From: Pseudomonas sp. DTU12.3
Lineage (GTDB): Bacteria; Pseudomonadota; Gammaproteobacteria; Pseudomonadales; Pseudomonadaceae
Assembly: GCF_004124275.1 (NCBI RefSeq)
Contig: NZ_CP027218.1
Location: 5,651,001-5,715,000 of the forward strand
DNA: 64,000 nt
Reading direction: 5' to 3'
A program made the position numbers and the translations under genes. The number at the start of each line of letters is the position of its first letter. Position 1 is the stretch's first letter. This document shows, piece after piece, positions 53,782-62,522 of this stretch. The notes under the pieces are model-generated. The model saw only the letters and a program-made list of their open reading frames with translations, ran no database searches and was not told where the DNA came from.

Positions 53782-55668
53782 ATGAAATTTTCGCGCCTTG
53801 CCCTGTCCTTTCTGCTGCTGCCAACTGCCAACGCTTTCGCCGACACGTTTGAACGTGATCAGGCGCTGAAGCTGCCGGATGTGCTGATCTCCGCCAACCG
53901 TCAGGTTGAAGCGCGCAACGACAGCAGCGCCGCCAACACCGTGTTCACCCGAGAAGACATCGACCGTCTGCAGCCGAGCGACGTGCCGGACCTGCTGCGG
54001 CGTGTGCCCGGCGTGCAAGTGGCGCAGACCGGTGGGCGCGGCAGCCTGCCCGGCGTTTACATTCGCGGTACGCAATCGGCGCAGAGTCTGGTGTTGGTCG
54101 ACGGTCAGCGCATCGGCAGCTCGACCTCCGGCGACAGCAATCTGCAACACTTGAACATCGAGCAGATCGAGCGCGTGGAAGTGTTGCGCGGTTCGCGTTC
54201 GGTGATTTATGGCAGCGACGCGATTGGCGGGGTGATTCAGATTTTCACCCGGCGCGGCGTCGAGCAGGGTTTGCAGCCACGGCTGCACGTCGGCTTCGGC
54301 AGCAACCAGACGTGGGAACGCAGCCTCGGCGTGTCCGGTGGCGATGAAAAAACCCGTTTCAATCTTGGCGCCAGCCTCGATGAAACCGCCGGGATCGATC
54401 GCACCCACGAGTCGTATCCGAGCGACAGCGACCACGACGCCTACCGCAACAAGTCCGTCAGCCTGAGCCTCAGCCATGTGCTGACCGATGACATCGAAAT
54501 CGGTGCCAACCTGCTGGATAACCGTGGCAAGAGCGAGTTCGACAACCCGTTCGGTCGCTTTGACACCAACACTTTCGAGTCGGTGCAACAGCAGCCCTAC
54601 AGCGATTTCGACGTCAGCAGCGTCAGCAGTTACGTCGATGCGCGGGTCAACGATATCTGGAAAACCCGCGTCGAATTCGGCCACACCGAGAACCGCGAGA
54701 AGACCCTCGACAAGCTCAGCGACGAACGCACCGTGTTCAACACCTACCGCGACTCCGTGAACTGGCAGAACGATCTGACCCTGGATGCACGTAACAGCCT
54801 GATCCTTGGCGGCGACTGGTACGAAGACCGGGTCAACAGCAGCACTGCATTCGACGAAGACAGCCGCTGGAACCGCGCCGCCTTCATTCAGCATCGTTAT
54901 CAGGCCGACAGTTTCTCCACGGAACTGGGTCTGCGCCACGACGACAATCAGCAGTTCGGCAGCCAGAACACCTGGAGCGGCACGTTCACCCTGCCGCTGA
55001 ATCCGGACAATGATCTGTTACTGAGCTACAGCGAAGGTTTCCGCGCCCCGACTTTCAATGACCTGTACTACCCGGATTTCAGCAACCCGGACCTGAAACC
55101 GGAAACCTCGAAAAGCTATGAGCTGCAATGGCGCAGCCAGTTGACCGACAGCAGCCGTCTGGAAGCCTCGATTTACCGCACCGATCTGGAAGACGCGATC
55201 ATCTTCGGCAGCAATTCACGTCCGGAAAACGTCGCTTCCGCACGAATCAACGGCTTTGAAGCGGCGCTGAAGCAGGAACTGTTCGGCTGGCAGAGCAACC
55301 TCGGCGTGGCGATTATCGACCCACGCGATCGAGACACCGGACATACGCTGGCCCGACGTGCCCGGCGCACGCTGAGCTGGGATCTCGATCGCCAGTTTGA
55401 CCAGCTCAGCCTCGGCGCCAGTTGGCAGGCGGTGAGCGGCAGTTATGACGACCTGAACAACCAGCAGCCATTGGGCGGCTATGCGCTGTTCGGCTTGCGC
55501 AGCGGTTGGGCGCTGAACCGTGAGATCAAGCTGGATCTGAAAGTGGATAACCTGTTGGATAAGGCTTACAGCCGCGCGAACTACAGCTACGACGGCAGCC
55601 AGTATGGTTATCGCGAGGAAGGCCGGACGTGGATGTTCGGCGTCACCTGGACCCCCGAAATCCGCTAA
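53782..55668 (+). CDS. btuB: TonB-dependent vitamin B12 receptor (BtuB-like)
   Basis: A 628-residue outer-membrane protein. The start is ATG 53782 with signal peptide ending AFA-DTF. The plug shows DVLISANRQ, VPDLLRRVPGVQVAQTGGRG and VLRGSRSVIYGSDAIGGVIQI; the barrel ends in …REEGRTWMFGVTWTPEIR. The plug motifs and size match BtuB. It lies next to a btuF-like gene on the other strand, which supports B12 as substrate. No cobalamin riboswitch is visible upstream; the only structure there is a REPIN. The usual consumer in this window is EutBC. Confidence 0.9.
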   Translation: MKFSRLALSFLLLPTANAFADTFERDQALKLPDVLISANRQVEARNDSSAANTVFTREDIDRLQPSDVPDLLRRVPGVQVAQTGGRGSLPGVYIRGTQSAQSLVLVDGQRIGSSTSGDSNLQHLNIEQIERVEVLRGSRSVIYGSDAIGGVIQIFTRRGVEQGLQPRLHVGFGSNQTWERSLGVSGGDEKTRFNLGASLDETAGIDRTHESYPSDSDHDAYRNKSVSLSLSHVLTDDIEIGANLLDNRGKSEFDNPFGRFDTNTFESVQQQPYSDFDVSSVSSYVDARVNDIWKTRVEFGHTENREKTLDKLSDERTVFNTYRDSVNWQNDLTLDARNSLILGGDWYEDRVNSSTAFDEDSRWNRAAFIQHRYQADSFSTELGLRHDDNQQFGSQNTWSGTFTLPLNPDNDLLLSYSEGFRAPTFNDLYYPDFSNPDLKPETSKSYELQWRSQLTDSSRLEASIYRTDLEDAIIFGSNSRPENVASARINGFEAALKQELFGWQSNLGVAIIDPRDRDTGHTLARRARRTLSWDLDRQFDQLSLGASWQAVSGSYDDLNNQQPLGGYALFGLRSGWALNREIKLDLKVDNLLDKAYSRANYSYDGSQYGYREEGRTWMFGVTWTPEIR

Positions 55669-55699
55669 GACCCCACATCTGGATATCACCCGACACCCT

Positions 55700-55795
55700 G
55701 TAGGAGCTGCCGCAGGCTGCGATCTTTTGATCTTCGGCAATCCCGACTCAGCCACAAAGCAAAGTCAAAAGATCGCAGCCTTCGGCAGCTCCTAC
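55700..55795. repeat. REPIN-like inverted repeat, family A
   Basis: TGTAGGAGCTGCCGCAGGCT… and the complement lie between the convergent btuB and btuF-like genes and could end both transcripts. Confidence 0.9.
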
Positions 55796-55800
55796 AGGGG

Positions 55801-56601
55801 TTATCGGTGGGGCTGGATGAGTTGGCAGAGTTTGGCGGTGGCTTCGATCATCTGGCCGCTTGGGCGTTCGAGGCCTTTGTCGGTGATCAGTAGCAAGTTC
55901 TCCCGCTTTACAGCGGCGACCTGCGGCCAGTTTTTCCAGGCGTTGAGCTGGGACTGGTCGCTGGCCAGAATGACTTCGGGATCACGTTGCAACACTGATT
56001 CGATGCTGACTTGCGGTGCAGGCAAGGTCAGATCGCTGAACACATTCCGCGCCCCGCACGCCTCAAGTGCATCACTGATGATCTGCCCGCCACCGACGGT
56101 GTACAGCGGCTTGTCCCATACCTGATAAAACACCCGCAACGGCGCATCGCGGTGATAGCGCTGGCGCAGCTCGGCGAGTTTTTGTCGCAGATCAGCCGCC
56201 AGTTTCAGCCCACGCTCGGGTCGCCCCAATTGCGTGGCAATGGCTTCAATCTGTGCAGAGAGTTGTTCAAAGGAGTGCGGTTCAGCGACAAAGGTCGGGA
56301 TGCCCAGGCGCTTGAGCTGATCACGCTGCGCCGGGCCGACGCTACCGGGCCAGAGCAACAACAAATCGGGCTTGAGACTCAGCAGTTGTTCCATGTCGAG
56401 CTGGCCGTAGCGGCCGACTGACGCCACGTTGGCGATTTCAGCAGGACGCTCACCGGCATCCAGCACACCGACCAGCAGGTCGGCCGAATCCAGTTCAACG
56501 ACGATTTCGGAAAGGGACGGTGCGAGGCTGACCACGCGCAACGCAGCCAGCGCAGGCGCGCTGACGGCCAGCAGCAGAAGCGCCAGCCACAGACGGCGCA
56601 T
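55801..56601 (-). CDS. btuF: Periplasmic cobalamin-binding protein (BtuF-like)
   Basis: A 266-residue binding protein of the BtuF/FecB type with signal peptide (LALLLLAVSAPALA). LRVVSLAPSLSEIVVELDSADLLVGV and DMEQLLSLKPDLLLLWPGSVG are family marks; YTVGGGQIISDALEACGARNVF is the typical second lobe. The ATG shares a base with the stop of the upstream gene (TGATG). No BtuCD permease is adjacent, so it may work with another ABC transporter. Its convergent neighbour is btuB. Confidence 0.88.
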   Translation of the reverse strand: MRRLWLALLLLAVSAPALAALRVVSLAPSLSEIVVELDSADLLVGVLDAGERPAEIANVASVGRYGQLDMEQLLSLKPDLLLLWPGSVGPAQRDQLKRLGIPTFVAEPHSFEQLSAQIEAIATQLGRPERGLKLAADLRQKLAELRQRYHRDAPLRVFYQVWDKPLYTVGGGQIISDALEACGARNVFSDLTLPAPQVSIESVLQRDPEVILASDQSQLNAWKNWPQVAAVKRENLLLITDKGLERPSGQMIEATAKLCQLIQPHR

Positions 56602-57020
56602 CAACCGAGTTGACGCGGGATACGGTAAAGGTAAAACAGCACCGCAGTGGACAATGCCAGCAGCATCAACGGCACTGCTTCAAGCTCGACGAACACCGCC
56701 AAGGCGCCGATCCATGCCGGCAATGCAGCCGCGAGAAAAGCTCTGCGGCGACGCGCCGCGAGGGCAATCCACGCCGCTGGTTCATCCGCCGTATCGAGGG
56801 CTTTCTGGGTGGCGATCAGCGCATGTTTGTAAGGACCGAAAAACTTCAGGCTGACAAACATCGACGCCACGCCGGCAATAAAGAATGGCATCGCCAATAC
56901 CGGCAAAATACCTTCGCCCTGACCAAACAGCGCGTTGAGCACGAACAGCGGCAGCAGCGCCAGCGCCAGGTATTTCCACCAGTCGACTGCTAAACGGCGC
57001 CGCACCTGACCACGCGTCAC
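56601..57020 (-). CDS. Small inner-membrane protein of unknown function
   Basis: A 139-residue protein with four hydrophobic segments ([71 protein letters not shown]). It starts at GTG 57020, overlapping the ribA stop (GTGA), and ends in the btuF start, so it is translationally tied to both. I do not recognise a family. Confidence 0.8.
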   Translation of the reverse strand: MTRGQVRRRLAVDWWKYLALALLPLFVLNALFGQGEGILPVLAMPFFIAGVASMFVSLKFFGPYKHALIATQKALDTADEPAAWIALAARRRRAFLAAALPAWIGALAVFVELEAVPLMLLALSTAVLFYLYRIPRQLG

Positions 57021-57634
57021 GCGCGGTCAACCTCGCCCTGATGCTCGTTGCCCATCATGTGGTCGAGCTTGCTGGCCTTGGTTGCCAGGTAGAGTTTGTT
57101 GTGCGGATTGTGGCCGGTGTGCAGCGGCACACGCTCGGCGACAGTAATGCCCATGTCGGTCAAGGCTTTGACCTTGCGCGGGTTGTTGGTCATCAGGCGC
57201 AGGGATTTCACGCCCAGATGCTCAAGCATCGGCAGGCACATGGCGTAGTCACGCTGGTCGGCGGCGAAGCCCAGACGTTCGTTGGCTTCAACGGTGTCGG
57301 CACCGCCGTCTTGCAGCTCGTAAGCACGGATCTTGTTCAACAGACCGATGCCGCGACCTTCCTGACGCAGGTACAGCAACACGCCTCGGCCTTCACGGGC
57401 GATCGCCTTGAGCGCGCCTTCCAGTTGCGAGCCGCAGTCGCAGCGCTGGCTGAACAGGGCATCGCCGGTCAGGCATTCGGAGTGCAAACGGCCGAGAACC
57501 GGGGCGCCGTCGGCGAATTCACCCAGGCTCAGCACCACGTGCTCGCGGCCGGTGGCTTCATCGAGAAAACCGTGCATGGTGAATTGCGCAAAAGGTGTTG
57601 GCAGCTTGGAAGCGGCGACAAAGACGACAGGCAC
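57017..57634 (-). CDS. ribA: GTP cyclohydrolase II RibA
   Basis: A 205-residue enzyme opening the riboflavin pathway from GTP. The zinc-binding signature [24 protein letters not shown] contains all three cysteines, and [21 protein letters not shown] carries the substrate arginine and catalytic residues. It is the functional copy; the related domain of ribBA at 61400 has lost these cysteines. It overlaps the following small membrane protein gene by 4 bp. Confidence 0.97.
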   Translation of the reverse strand: MPVVFVAASKLPTPFAQFTMHGFLDEATGREHVVLSLGEFADGAPVLGRLHSECLTGDALFSQRCDCGSQLEGALKAIAREGRGVLLYLRQEGRGIGLLNKIRAYELQDGGADTVEANERLGFAADQRDYAMCLPMLEHLGVKSLRLMTNNPRKVKALTDMGITVAERVPLHTGHNPHNKLYLATKASKLDHMMGNEHQGEVDRA

Positions 57635-57768
57635 CGGTGTGCTCCTGATCTAAAGAGTCTGAAAATTCGCAGGCGGGCATTGTAACAGCAGGTTCCTACA
57701 GACGCTTAGGCTGAATTATCGGGCATAACGATCAAAAAGTTTGATAACAACAGACTTGTCTGGATCCC

Positions 57769-57858
57769 TGTGGGAGCGGGCTTGCTCGCGAATGCGGTAT
57801 GTCAGTCGACACATTGGCTGGCTGAGCCAACGCCTTCGCGAGCAAGCCCGCTCCCACA
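57769..57858. repeat. REPIN-like inverted repeat, family B (variant)
   Basis: CTGTGGGAGCGGGCTTGCTC…GCGAAT and its complement enclose about 40 bp. The arm reads GAGCGGGCTTGCTC where the copies at 2475 and 29155 read GAGCGAGCCTGCTC. It lies between ribA and the solute-binding protein gene. Confidence 0.88.
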
Positions 57859-57888
57859 GGGGTTATGTGCAAGCATCCGAATCGGTGT

Positions 57889-58662
57889 TCAGTTCGTGTT
57901 GAAGTTGAAGTTGAAGTTGAAGGGGTATGGCTGTTTCCACTTCTCGAAGATCGGCTTCAGCTCACCGCTTTTCACCAGTTGCTCCATGCGCTGGTCATAC
58001 AGTGCCATCAGCGCACGCGCCTGCGGGGTATCAGCGAAACCGAGGAACAACGGCAGCTCGGCCAGATGCGAATAGCGATACTGGGCCGGATCGCCCGCGG
58101 TTTTCATCACCGCCTCAATCTCGGTCAACGCATCGATGTAGTAATCCGCGCGCCCCTGCTTGAGCATCAACAGAATGCCGGTACGCCGCTCGATCTGGTT
58201 GTAGCGCTTGATGTTCGGCAGGTAGTTTTCGTAGCGATAGCCACGCACCCAGGCCAGTCGGTATTTGCCCAGCGTCGCCTGGGTGGGTGCAGGATTGCTC
58301 GCCAGGCCCAGCGCGTAGATGTGATCGGAATCGAAATTCCAGTGCGGGTACAGCACTTGCTCGGCTTCATCGCGGTAGGAACCGACCAGCGCGTCGACTT
58401 CCTTCAATTGCACCAGCCCGACCGAACGGGTGTACGGCACCGTGCGGATTTCCAGCTTCACCCCGGCAGGTTCGAACACCTTGCGCAGCACATCCCAACC
58501 GAGGCCATGGCCGTCGGCGGCGGTGTAGTCTTCCCAGTCTTCGCTGGCCAGATGGATGACCGCAGGCGTCGGCGCAGCGTCCTGCGCACTGGCAGCGTCC
58601 TGCGCACTGGCAACAGTGCTCAGCAACACAAAAACCACCAGCGCCAACCAGCGTCCAGCCAT
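57889..58662 (-). CDS. Periplasmic solute-binding-like protein (SBP family 3)
   Basis: A 257-residue exported protein with start MAGRWLALVVFVLLSTVASA. VIHLASEDWEDYTAADGHGLGWDVLRKVFEPAG is the usual opening of polar amino acid-binding proteins; LGLASNPAPTQATLGKYRLAWVRGYRYE and QGRADYYIDALTEIEAVM follow. No permease or ATPase is nearby, so it may be an orphan sensor or binding protein. Two oddities: a doubled segment SAQDAASAQDAAP just after the signal peptide, from an exact DNA repeat around 58579-58614, and a C-terminal FNFNFNFN tail from four TTGAAG hexamers. Confidence 0.85.
   Translation of the reverse strand: MAGRWLALVVFVLLSTVASAQDAASAQDAAPTPAVIHLASEDWEDYTAADGHGLGWDVLRKVFEPAGVKLEIRTVPYTRSVGLVQLKEVDALVGSYRDEAEQVLYPHWNFDSDHIYALGLASNPAPTQATLGKYRLAWVRGYRYENYLPNIKRYNQIERRTGILLMLKQGRADYYIDALTEIEAVMKTAGDPAQYRYSHLAELPLFLGFADTPQARALMALYDQRMEQLVKSGELKPIFEKWKQPYPFNFNFNFNTN
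57899..57922. repeat. Hexanucleotide repeat (TTGAAG x4) in the 3' end of the SBP gene
   Basis: Four perfect TTGAAG units; on the coding strand CTTCAA repeats encode alternating Phe and Asn. Changes in copy number keep the frame. Confidence 0.95.
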
Positions 58663-58699
58663 CCCTAGTCCCCTTGCTTGAACCTGATCACCCCTTGGA

Positions 58700-59203
58700 T
58701 CAGGCGAAAACCCACACCAGCCCTTGCATGGCCAGCCAGGCAAATACGCCGGCCAGCACGTCGTCGAGCATGATCCCCACGCCGCCGTGGACATGCCGGT
58801 CGATCCAGCGGATCGGCCACGGCTTGAGAATGTCGAAGAAGCGGAACATCAGGAAACCCGCGAGCAACCAGTACCAGCCTTCCGGCACCAGCCACAGGGT
58901 GATCCACATCCCGACCATTTCGTCCCAGACGATGCCTTCGTGGTCGTGCACCCGCAGATCGTCGGCGACTTTCCCGCACAGCCAGAAGCCGAACAGCATG
59001 GTGATCCCGAGCATCAGCCAGTAACCCCAGTCGGGCAACATCTGCCACAACGGAATAAAGGGTAGCGCAACTAACGAGCCCCACGTGCCCGGCGCTTTCG
59101 GCAAGGTGCCGGAACCAAAGCCGAACGCGAGGAAATGCCAGGGATTGCGCCAGACCGACGGCGGAACGAATTCGGCCGGAACCTGTTTCGGGTGATCTGT
59201 CAC
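58700..59203 (-). CDS. pgpA: Phosphatidylglycerophosphatase A
   Basis: A 167-residue membrane enzyme producing phosphatidylglycerol. FGSGTLPKAPGTWGSLVALPF, VHDHEGIVWDEMVGMWITLW and FLMFRFFDILKPWPIRWIDR match the PgpA family, including the acidic metal residues. It starts inside the thiL stop (4-bp overlap). Last member of the ribC-ribBA-ribH-nusB-thiL-pgpA run. Confidence 0.96.
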   Translation of the reverse strand: MTDHPKQVPAEFVPPSVWRNPWHFLAFGFGSGTLPKAPGTWGSLVALPFIPLWQMLPDWGYWLMLGITMLFGFWLCGKVADDLRVHDHEGIVWDEMVGMWITLWLVPEGWYWLLAGFLMFRFFDILKPWPIRWIDRHVHGGVGIMLDDVLAGVFAWLAMQGLVWVFA

Positions 59204-60165
59204 GGTGTCTCCTGAAAATGTTGATAGCCCCGGATTTGCGGGGTGATGTCGTGCCCTTCGCGATCCAGCAAGACTACGCCCTGCCCTTCTGCGACGCGAC
59301 CGATCACATGAATCGGCCAGCCATTGGCCAGCAGCGCCGGCAACTCGACGGACGGTAGCGAGAACGCCAGCACGTAATCATCGCCACCGCTCAACGCCGC
59401 GCGCTCGGCACCACGCTGGCCGAGAAACGCCACTAAAGCATCCGACAGCGGTACGCGCTCGCGTTCAATCTCGAGCCGCACCTTAGACGCCAGTGCGATG
59501 TGACCACAGTCGGCGAGCAGGCCATCGGAGATGTCCAGCGCCGAGGTTGCTTTGCCACGCAGGGCCTGGCCAAGGGCGAGTTGCGGTTGCGGCGACCAGT
59601 AATGATCGAGCAGCGGTTGCGCGATATGCGCTTCGGCATCACGTTGACCGAGCACCAGCGGCAGCGCGCCGGCAGCATTGCCCAGTTCACCGCCAACACA
59701 CAGCAAGTCACCCGGTTGTGCGCCGCTGCGGGTCAACGCCTGACCGGCAGGCACGCGACCGAACACGGTGACCGTCAGGCTCAACGGCCCGCGCGTGGTA
59801 TCGCCGCCGACCAAGGCAACGCCGCAACTCTGCGCCATACGGTTCAAACCGCGGGCATAGGCTTGCAACCAATCGGCGGTCACCGTCGGCACAGTCAGGG
59901 CAAGGGTAAAGGCAACGGGCGTGGCGCCCATGGCGGCCAGATCGCTGACCGCAACGGCCAGCGAGCGCTGACCGAGCAGAAACGGATCGCAGGGGTCGGC
60001 GAAATGCACACCGGCCACCAGCGTATCGGTAGAAATCGCCAACTGTTCCCCGGAGGGAACAGCGAGCAAGGCGCAGTCGTCGCCGATTCCCAGAGCAACG
60101 CCCTCGCCGCCCTGCGCACAAGGCGCGGCGGCGAAGAAATTGCGGATCAGCTCAAACTCGCCCAT
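59200..60165 (-). CDS. thiL: Thiamine-monophosphate kinase ThiL
   Basis: A 321-residue ATP-dependent enzyme making thiamine diphosphate. GIGDDCALLAVPSGEQLAIS, ISTDTLVAGVHF, SLAVAVSDLAAMGATPVAF and VGGDTTRGPLSLTVTVFG match the PurM-like fold with its metal-binding aspartates. Dxs in this window needs its product as cofactor. It overlaps pgpA by 4 bp and follows nusB by 27 bp. Confidence 0.96.
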   Translation of the reverse strand: MGEFELIRNFFAAAPCAQGGEGVALGIGDDCALLAVPSGEQLAISTDTLVAGVHFADPCDPFLLGQRSLAVAVSDLAAMGATPVAFTLALTVPTVTADWLQAYARGLNRMAQSCGVALVGGDTTRGPLSLTVTVFGRVPAGQALTRSGAQPGDLLCVGGELGNAAGALPLVLGQRDAEAHIAQPLLDHYWSPQPQLALGQALRGKATSALDISDGLLADCGHIALASKVRLEIERERVPLSDALVAFLGQRGAERAALSGGDDYVLAFSLPSVELPALLANGWPIHVIGRVAEGQGVVLLDREGHDITPQIRGYQHFQETP

Positions 60166-60192
60166 GGCGCAGACAAAGGATTCAAGCGCCGG

Positions 60193-60693
60193 TTAGCGCT
60201 TGAACGCCTTCACTTCAGCTTCACGCAGACGCGGGGCCAGCTTGTCGAGCACACCGTTGACGAACTTGTGACCGTCGGTGGAACCGTAGACTTTCGCCAG
60301 TTCGATGCCTTCGTTGATCACCACGCGGTACGGCACGTCGACGCGCTTGAGCAGTTCCCAGGTCGACAGGCGCAGGACGCACAGTTCAACCGGGTCGAGC
60401 TCTTCGATGGTCAGGTCCAGGCACGGCGCCAGCGCGGTGTCGATCTCGGTCAGACTGGCCGGAACACCGTGCAGGATGTCGTGGAAGTAGCTCTGGTCGG
60501 CGAAGGTGAAGTCGTTATCGACGCGAAACTGCGCTTCGATTTCGTTCAGCGAAGCACCAGCCATGTGGCGCTGGTACAACGCTTGCGTCGCCAACTGACG
60601 GGCAGCGCGGCGCTTTTCGCTTTTCGAAGGCTTGCCGGCGTCGGTTGGACGCGGCTCGCGCGGGTTGAAACGATCGCTTTCGTCGCTAATCAC
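60193..60693 (-). CDS. nusB: Transcription antitermination factor NusB
   Basis: A 166-residue helical protein that binds boxA RNA with NusE (S10). [54 protein letters not shown] and the closing [12 protein letters not shown] match the family. It overlaps ribH by 4 bp, as in most gammaproteobacteria. Confidence 0.97.
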   Translation of the reverse strand: MISDESDRFNPREPRPTDAGKPSKSEKRRAARQLATQALYQRHMAGASLNEIEAQFRVDNDFTFADQSYFHDILHGVPASLTEIDTALAPCLDLTIEELDPVELCVLRLSTWELLKRVDVPYRVVINEGIELAKVYGSTDGHKFVNGVLDKLAPRLREAEVKAFKR

Positions 60694-61166
60694 TTGGCCT
60701 CCAACTGTGCCAGCAGGCTGACCATTTCCAGAGCGGACAGGGCAGCTTCGGCACCTTTGTTACCGGCCTTGGTGCCGGAACGTTCGATGGCTTGCTCGAT
60801 GGAATCAACGGTCAGGACGCCGAACGCGACCGGCACGCCGAACTCCATGGACACCTGGGCCAGACCCTTGGTGCATTCGCCAGCCACGTATTCGAAGTGC
60901 GGAGTACCGCCACGAATGACCGCGCCGAGGGCGATGATGGCTGCGAACTCGCCTTTCTGAGCGACTTTCTGCGCAACCAGCGGGATTTCGAAGGCGCCAG
61001 GCGCGCGGATGATGGTGATGTCGCTTTCGCTCACGCCGTGGCGAACCAGGGCATCAACTGCACCGCTGACCAGGCTTTCAACAACAAAGCTGTTGAAACG
61101 GCCTACTACCAAAGCGTAGCGGCCTTTTGGGGCGATGAAGGTACCTTCGATGGTCTTCAGGGTCAT
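60690..61166 (-). CDS. ribH: 6,7-dimethyl-8-ribityllumazine synthase
   Basis: A 158-residue icosahedral-type enzyme joining the pyrimidine and butanone phosphate branches. [69 protein letters not shown] and [27 protein letters not shown] are family motifs. It overlaps nusB. A REPIN separates it from ribBA. Confidence 0.97.
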   Translation of the reverse strand: MTLKTIEGTFIAPKGRYALVVGRFNSFVVESLVSGAVDALVRHGVSESDITIIRAPGAFEIPLVAQKVAQKGEFAAIIALGAVIRGGTPHFEYVAGECTKGLAQVSMEFGVPVAFGVLTVDSIEQAIERSGTKAGNKGAEAALSALEMVSLLAQLEAK

Positions 61167-61272
61167 TCGTCAGTTCTCTTAAAGAGCCGGGACGCGTCTC
61201 GTACGCGTCCCTCAGTGATATTAGCCACGAATACATGGCCGGAAAAATCCGCATTGCTACCTGATCACAAAC

Positions 61273-61362
61273 TGTGGCGAGGGAGCTTGCTCCCGCTGGG
61301 CAGCGTAGCGGCCCCTTTTGTGGGCGCTGCGCACCCAAGCGGGAGCAAGCTCCCTCGCCACA
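61273..61362. repeat. REPIN-like inverted repeat, family C variant
   Basis: TGTGGCGAGGGAGCTTGCTC…CCGCTGGG and its complement enclose about 40 bp. The arms share TGTGGCGAGGG with family C, but GAGCTTGCTCC replaces GATTTATCCCC. It lies between ribBA and ribH inside the riboflavin gene cluster. Confidence 0.88.
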
Positions 61363-61399
61363 ATGAATCTACGTCAACAATGCCGGAAACGACCGGTCA

Positions 61400-62491
61400 T
61401 TATTCGGAGGGCACGTATTCTACAACTTCCAGATCGAAACCGGATATCGCATTAAATTTCATTGGTGCAGACATCAAGCGCATTTTGCGTACACCGAGGT
61501 CACGCAGGATCTGCGAACCGGCACCGACGATGCTGTAGGTGGTCGGTTTTTTCGGTGCTGGCTGATCGCCGGTTTCACGGATATGCGCCAGCAGCACGTC
61601 GCCATCGAGCGGGTGACCAAGCAACAGCACCACGCCGCTGCCGGCCTCGGCAACCGCAGCCATCGCGGCGCGCAGGCTCCAGCGGCCCGGTTGCTTGACC
61701 ATCAGCAAGTCGCGCAGCGGGTCCATGTTGTGCACGCGAACCAGCGTTGGCTCTTCGGCGCAAACAGTGCCCAGGGTCAGCGCCATGTGCACGTCGCCTT
61801 CCACCGAATCACGATAGGTCACCAGGTTGAATTGGCCCAGTTCGCTGTCCAGTGGCTGCTCGGCAATCCGCTGAACGGTACGTTCGTGGATCATCCGGTA
61901 GTGAATCAGGTCGGCGATGGTGCCGATCTTGATGTTGTGTTCAGCAGCGAACTCTTCGAGTTCAGCGCGACGGGACATGGTGCCGTCGTCGTTCATCACT
62001 TCGCAGATCACGCCGCTCGGCTCGAAACCGGCCATGCGCGCGAGATCGCAAGCGGCTTCGGTGTGGCCCGCGCGAGCAAGGGTGCCGCCGGCCTGCGCCA
62101 TCAGCGGGAAGATATGGCCCGGGCTGACGATGTCTTCAGCCTTGGCATCCTTGGCAGCAGCCGCTTGCACGGTGCGCGCACGGTCAGCGGCGGAGATGCC
62201 GGTGGTCACGCCTTCGGCAGCTTCGATCGAGACGGTGAACTTGGTGCCGAAGCCGGAACCGTTGCGCGGTGCCATCAGTGGCAACTTCAGAGTTTCGCAG
62301 CGCTCGCGGCTCATCGGCATGCAGATCAGGCCACGGGCGTGCTTGGCCATGAAGTTGATGTGTTCGGCCTTGCAGCATTCGGCGGCCATGATCAGGTCGC
62401 CTTCGTTCTCGCGGTCTTCGTCATCCATGAGGATGACCATCTTGCCTTGGCGGATGTCTTCAACCAGTTCTTCGATGCTATTGAGCGCCAC
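61400..62491 (-). CDS. ribBA: 3,4-dihydroxy-2-butanone 4-phosphate synthase with degenerate GTP cyclohydrolase II-like domain
   Basis: A 363-residue protein. GTG 62491 follows an AAGGGGGG site; the ORF continues upstream without a better start. The N-terminal 200 residues are an intact RibB: MVILMDDEDRENEGDLIMAAE, ARGLICMPMSRERCETLKLP, PGHIFPLMAQAGGTLARAGHTEAACDLAR. The C-terminal part has the RibA fold, but at the zinc site RVHNMDPLRDLLMV replaces the Cys-rich RVHSxCxTGD…CDCG motif, so cyclohydrolase activity is not expected. Function in GTP ring opening is left to RibA at 57017. Confidence 0.95.
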   Translation of the reverse strand: MALNSIEELVEDIRQGKMVILMDDEDRENEGDLIMAAECCKAEHINFMAKHARGLICMPMSRERCETLKLPLMAPRNGSGFGTKFTVSIEAAEGVTTGISAADRARTVQAAAAKDAKAEDIVSPGHIFPLMAQAGGTLARAGHTEAACDLARMAGFEPSGVICEVMNDDGTMSRRAELEEFAAEHNIKIGTIADLIHYRMIHERTVQRIAEQPLDSELGQFNLVTYRDSVEGDVHMALTLGTVCAEEPTLVRVHNMDPLRDLLMVKQPGRWSLRAAMAAVAEAGSGVVLLLGHPLDGDVLLAHIRETGDQPAPKKPTTYSIVGAGSQILRDLGVRKMRLMSAPMKFNAISGFDLEVVEYVPSE

Positions 62492-62522
62492 AAGGCACCC
62501 CCCTTCTTTCGAATTTAGAGCT

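Noticed and set aside
51830-53824. A 664-codon minus-strand frame opposite dxs
   Set aside because: It is antisense to intact dxs and runs through a REPIN; the product has no recognisable domain.
62492-62522. An FMN riboswitch in front of ribBA
   Set aside because: Only 31 bp separate ribC and ribBA, far too short, and none of the conserved FMN riboswitch blocks is visible elsewhere in the rib cluster.
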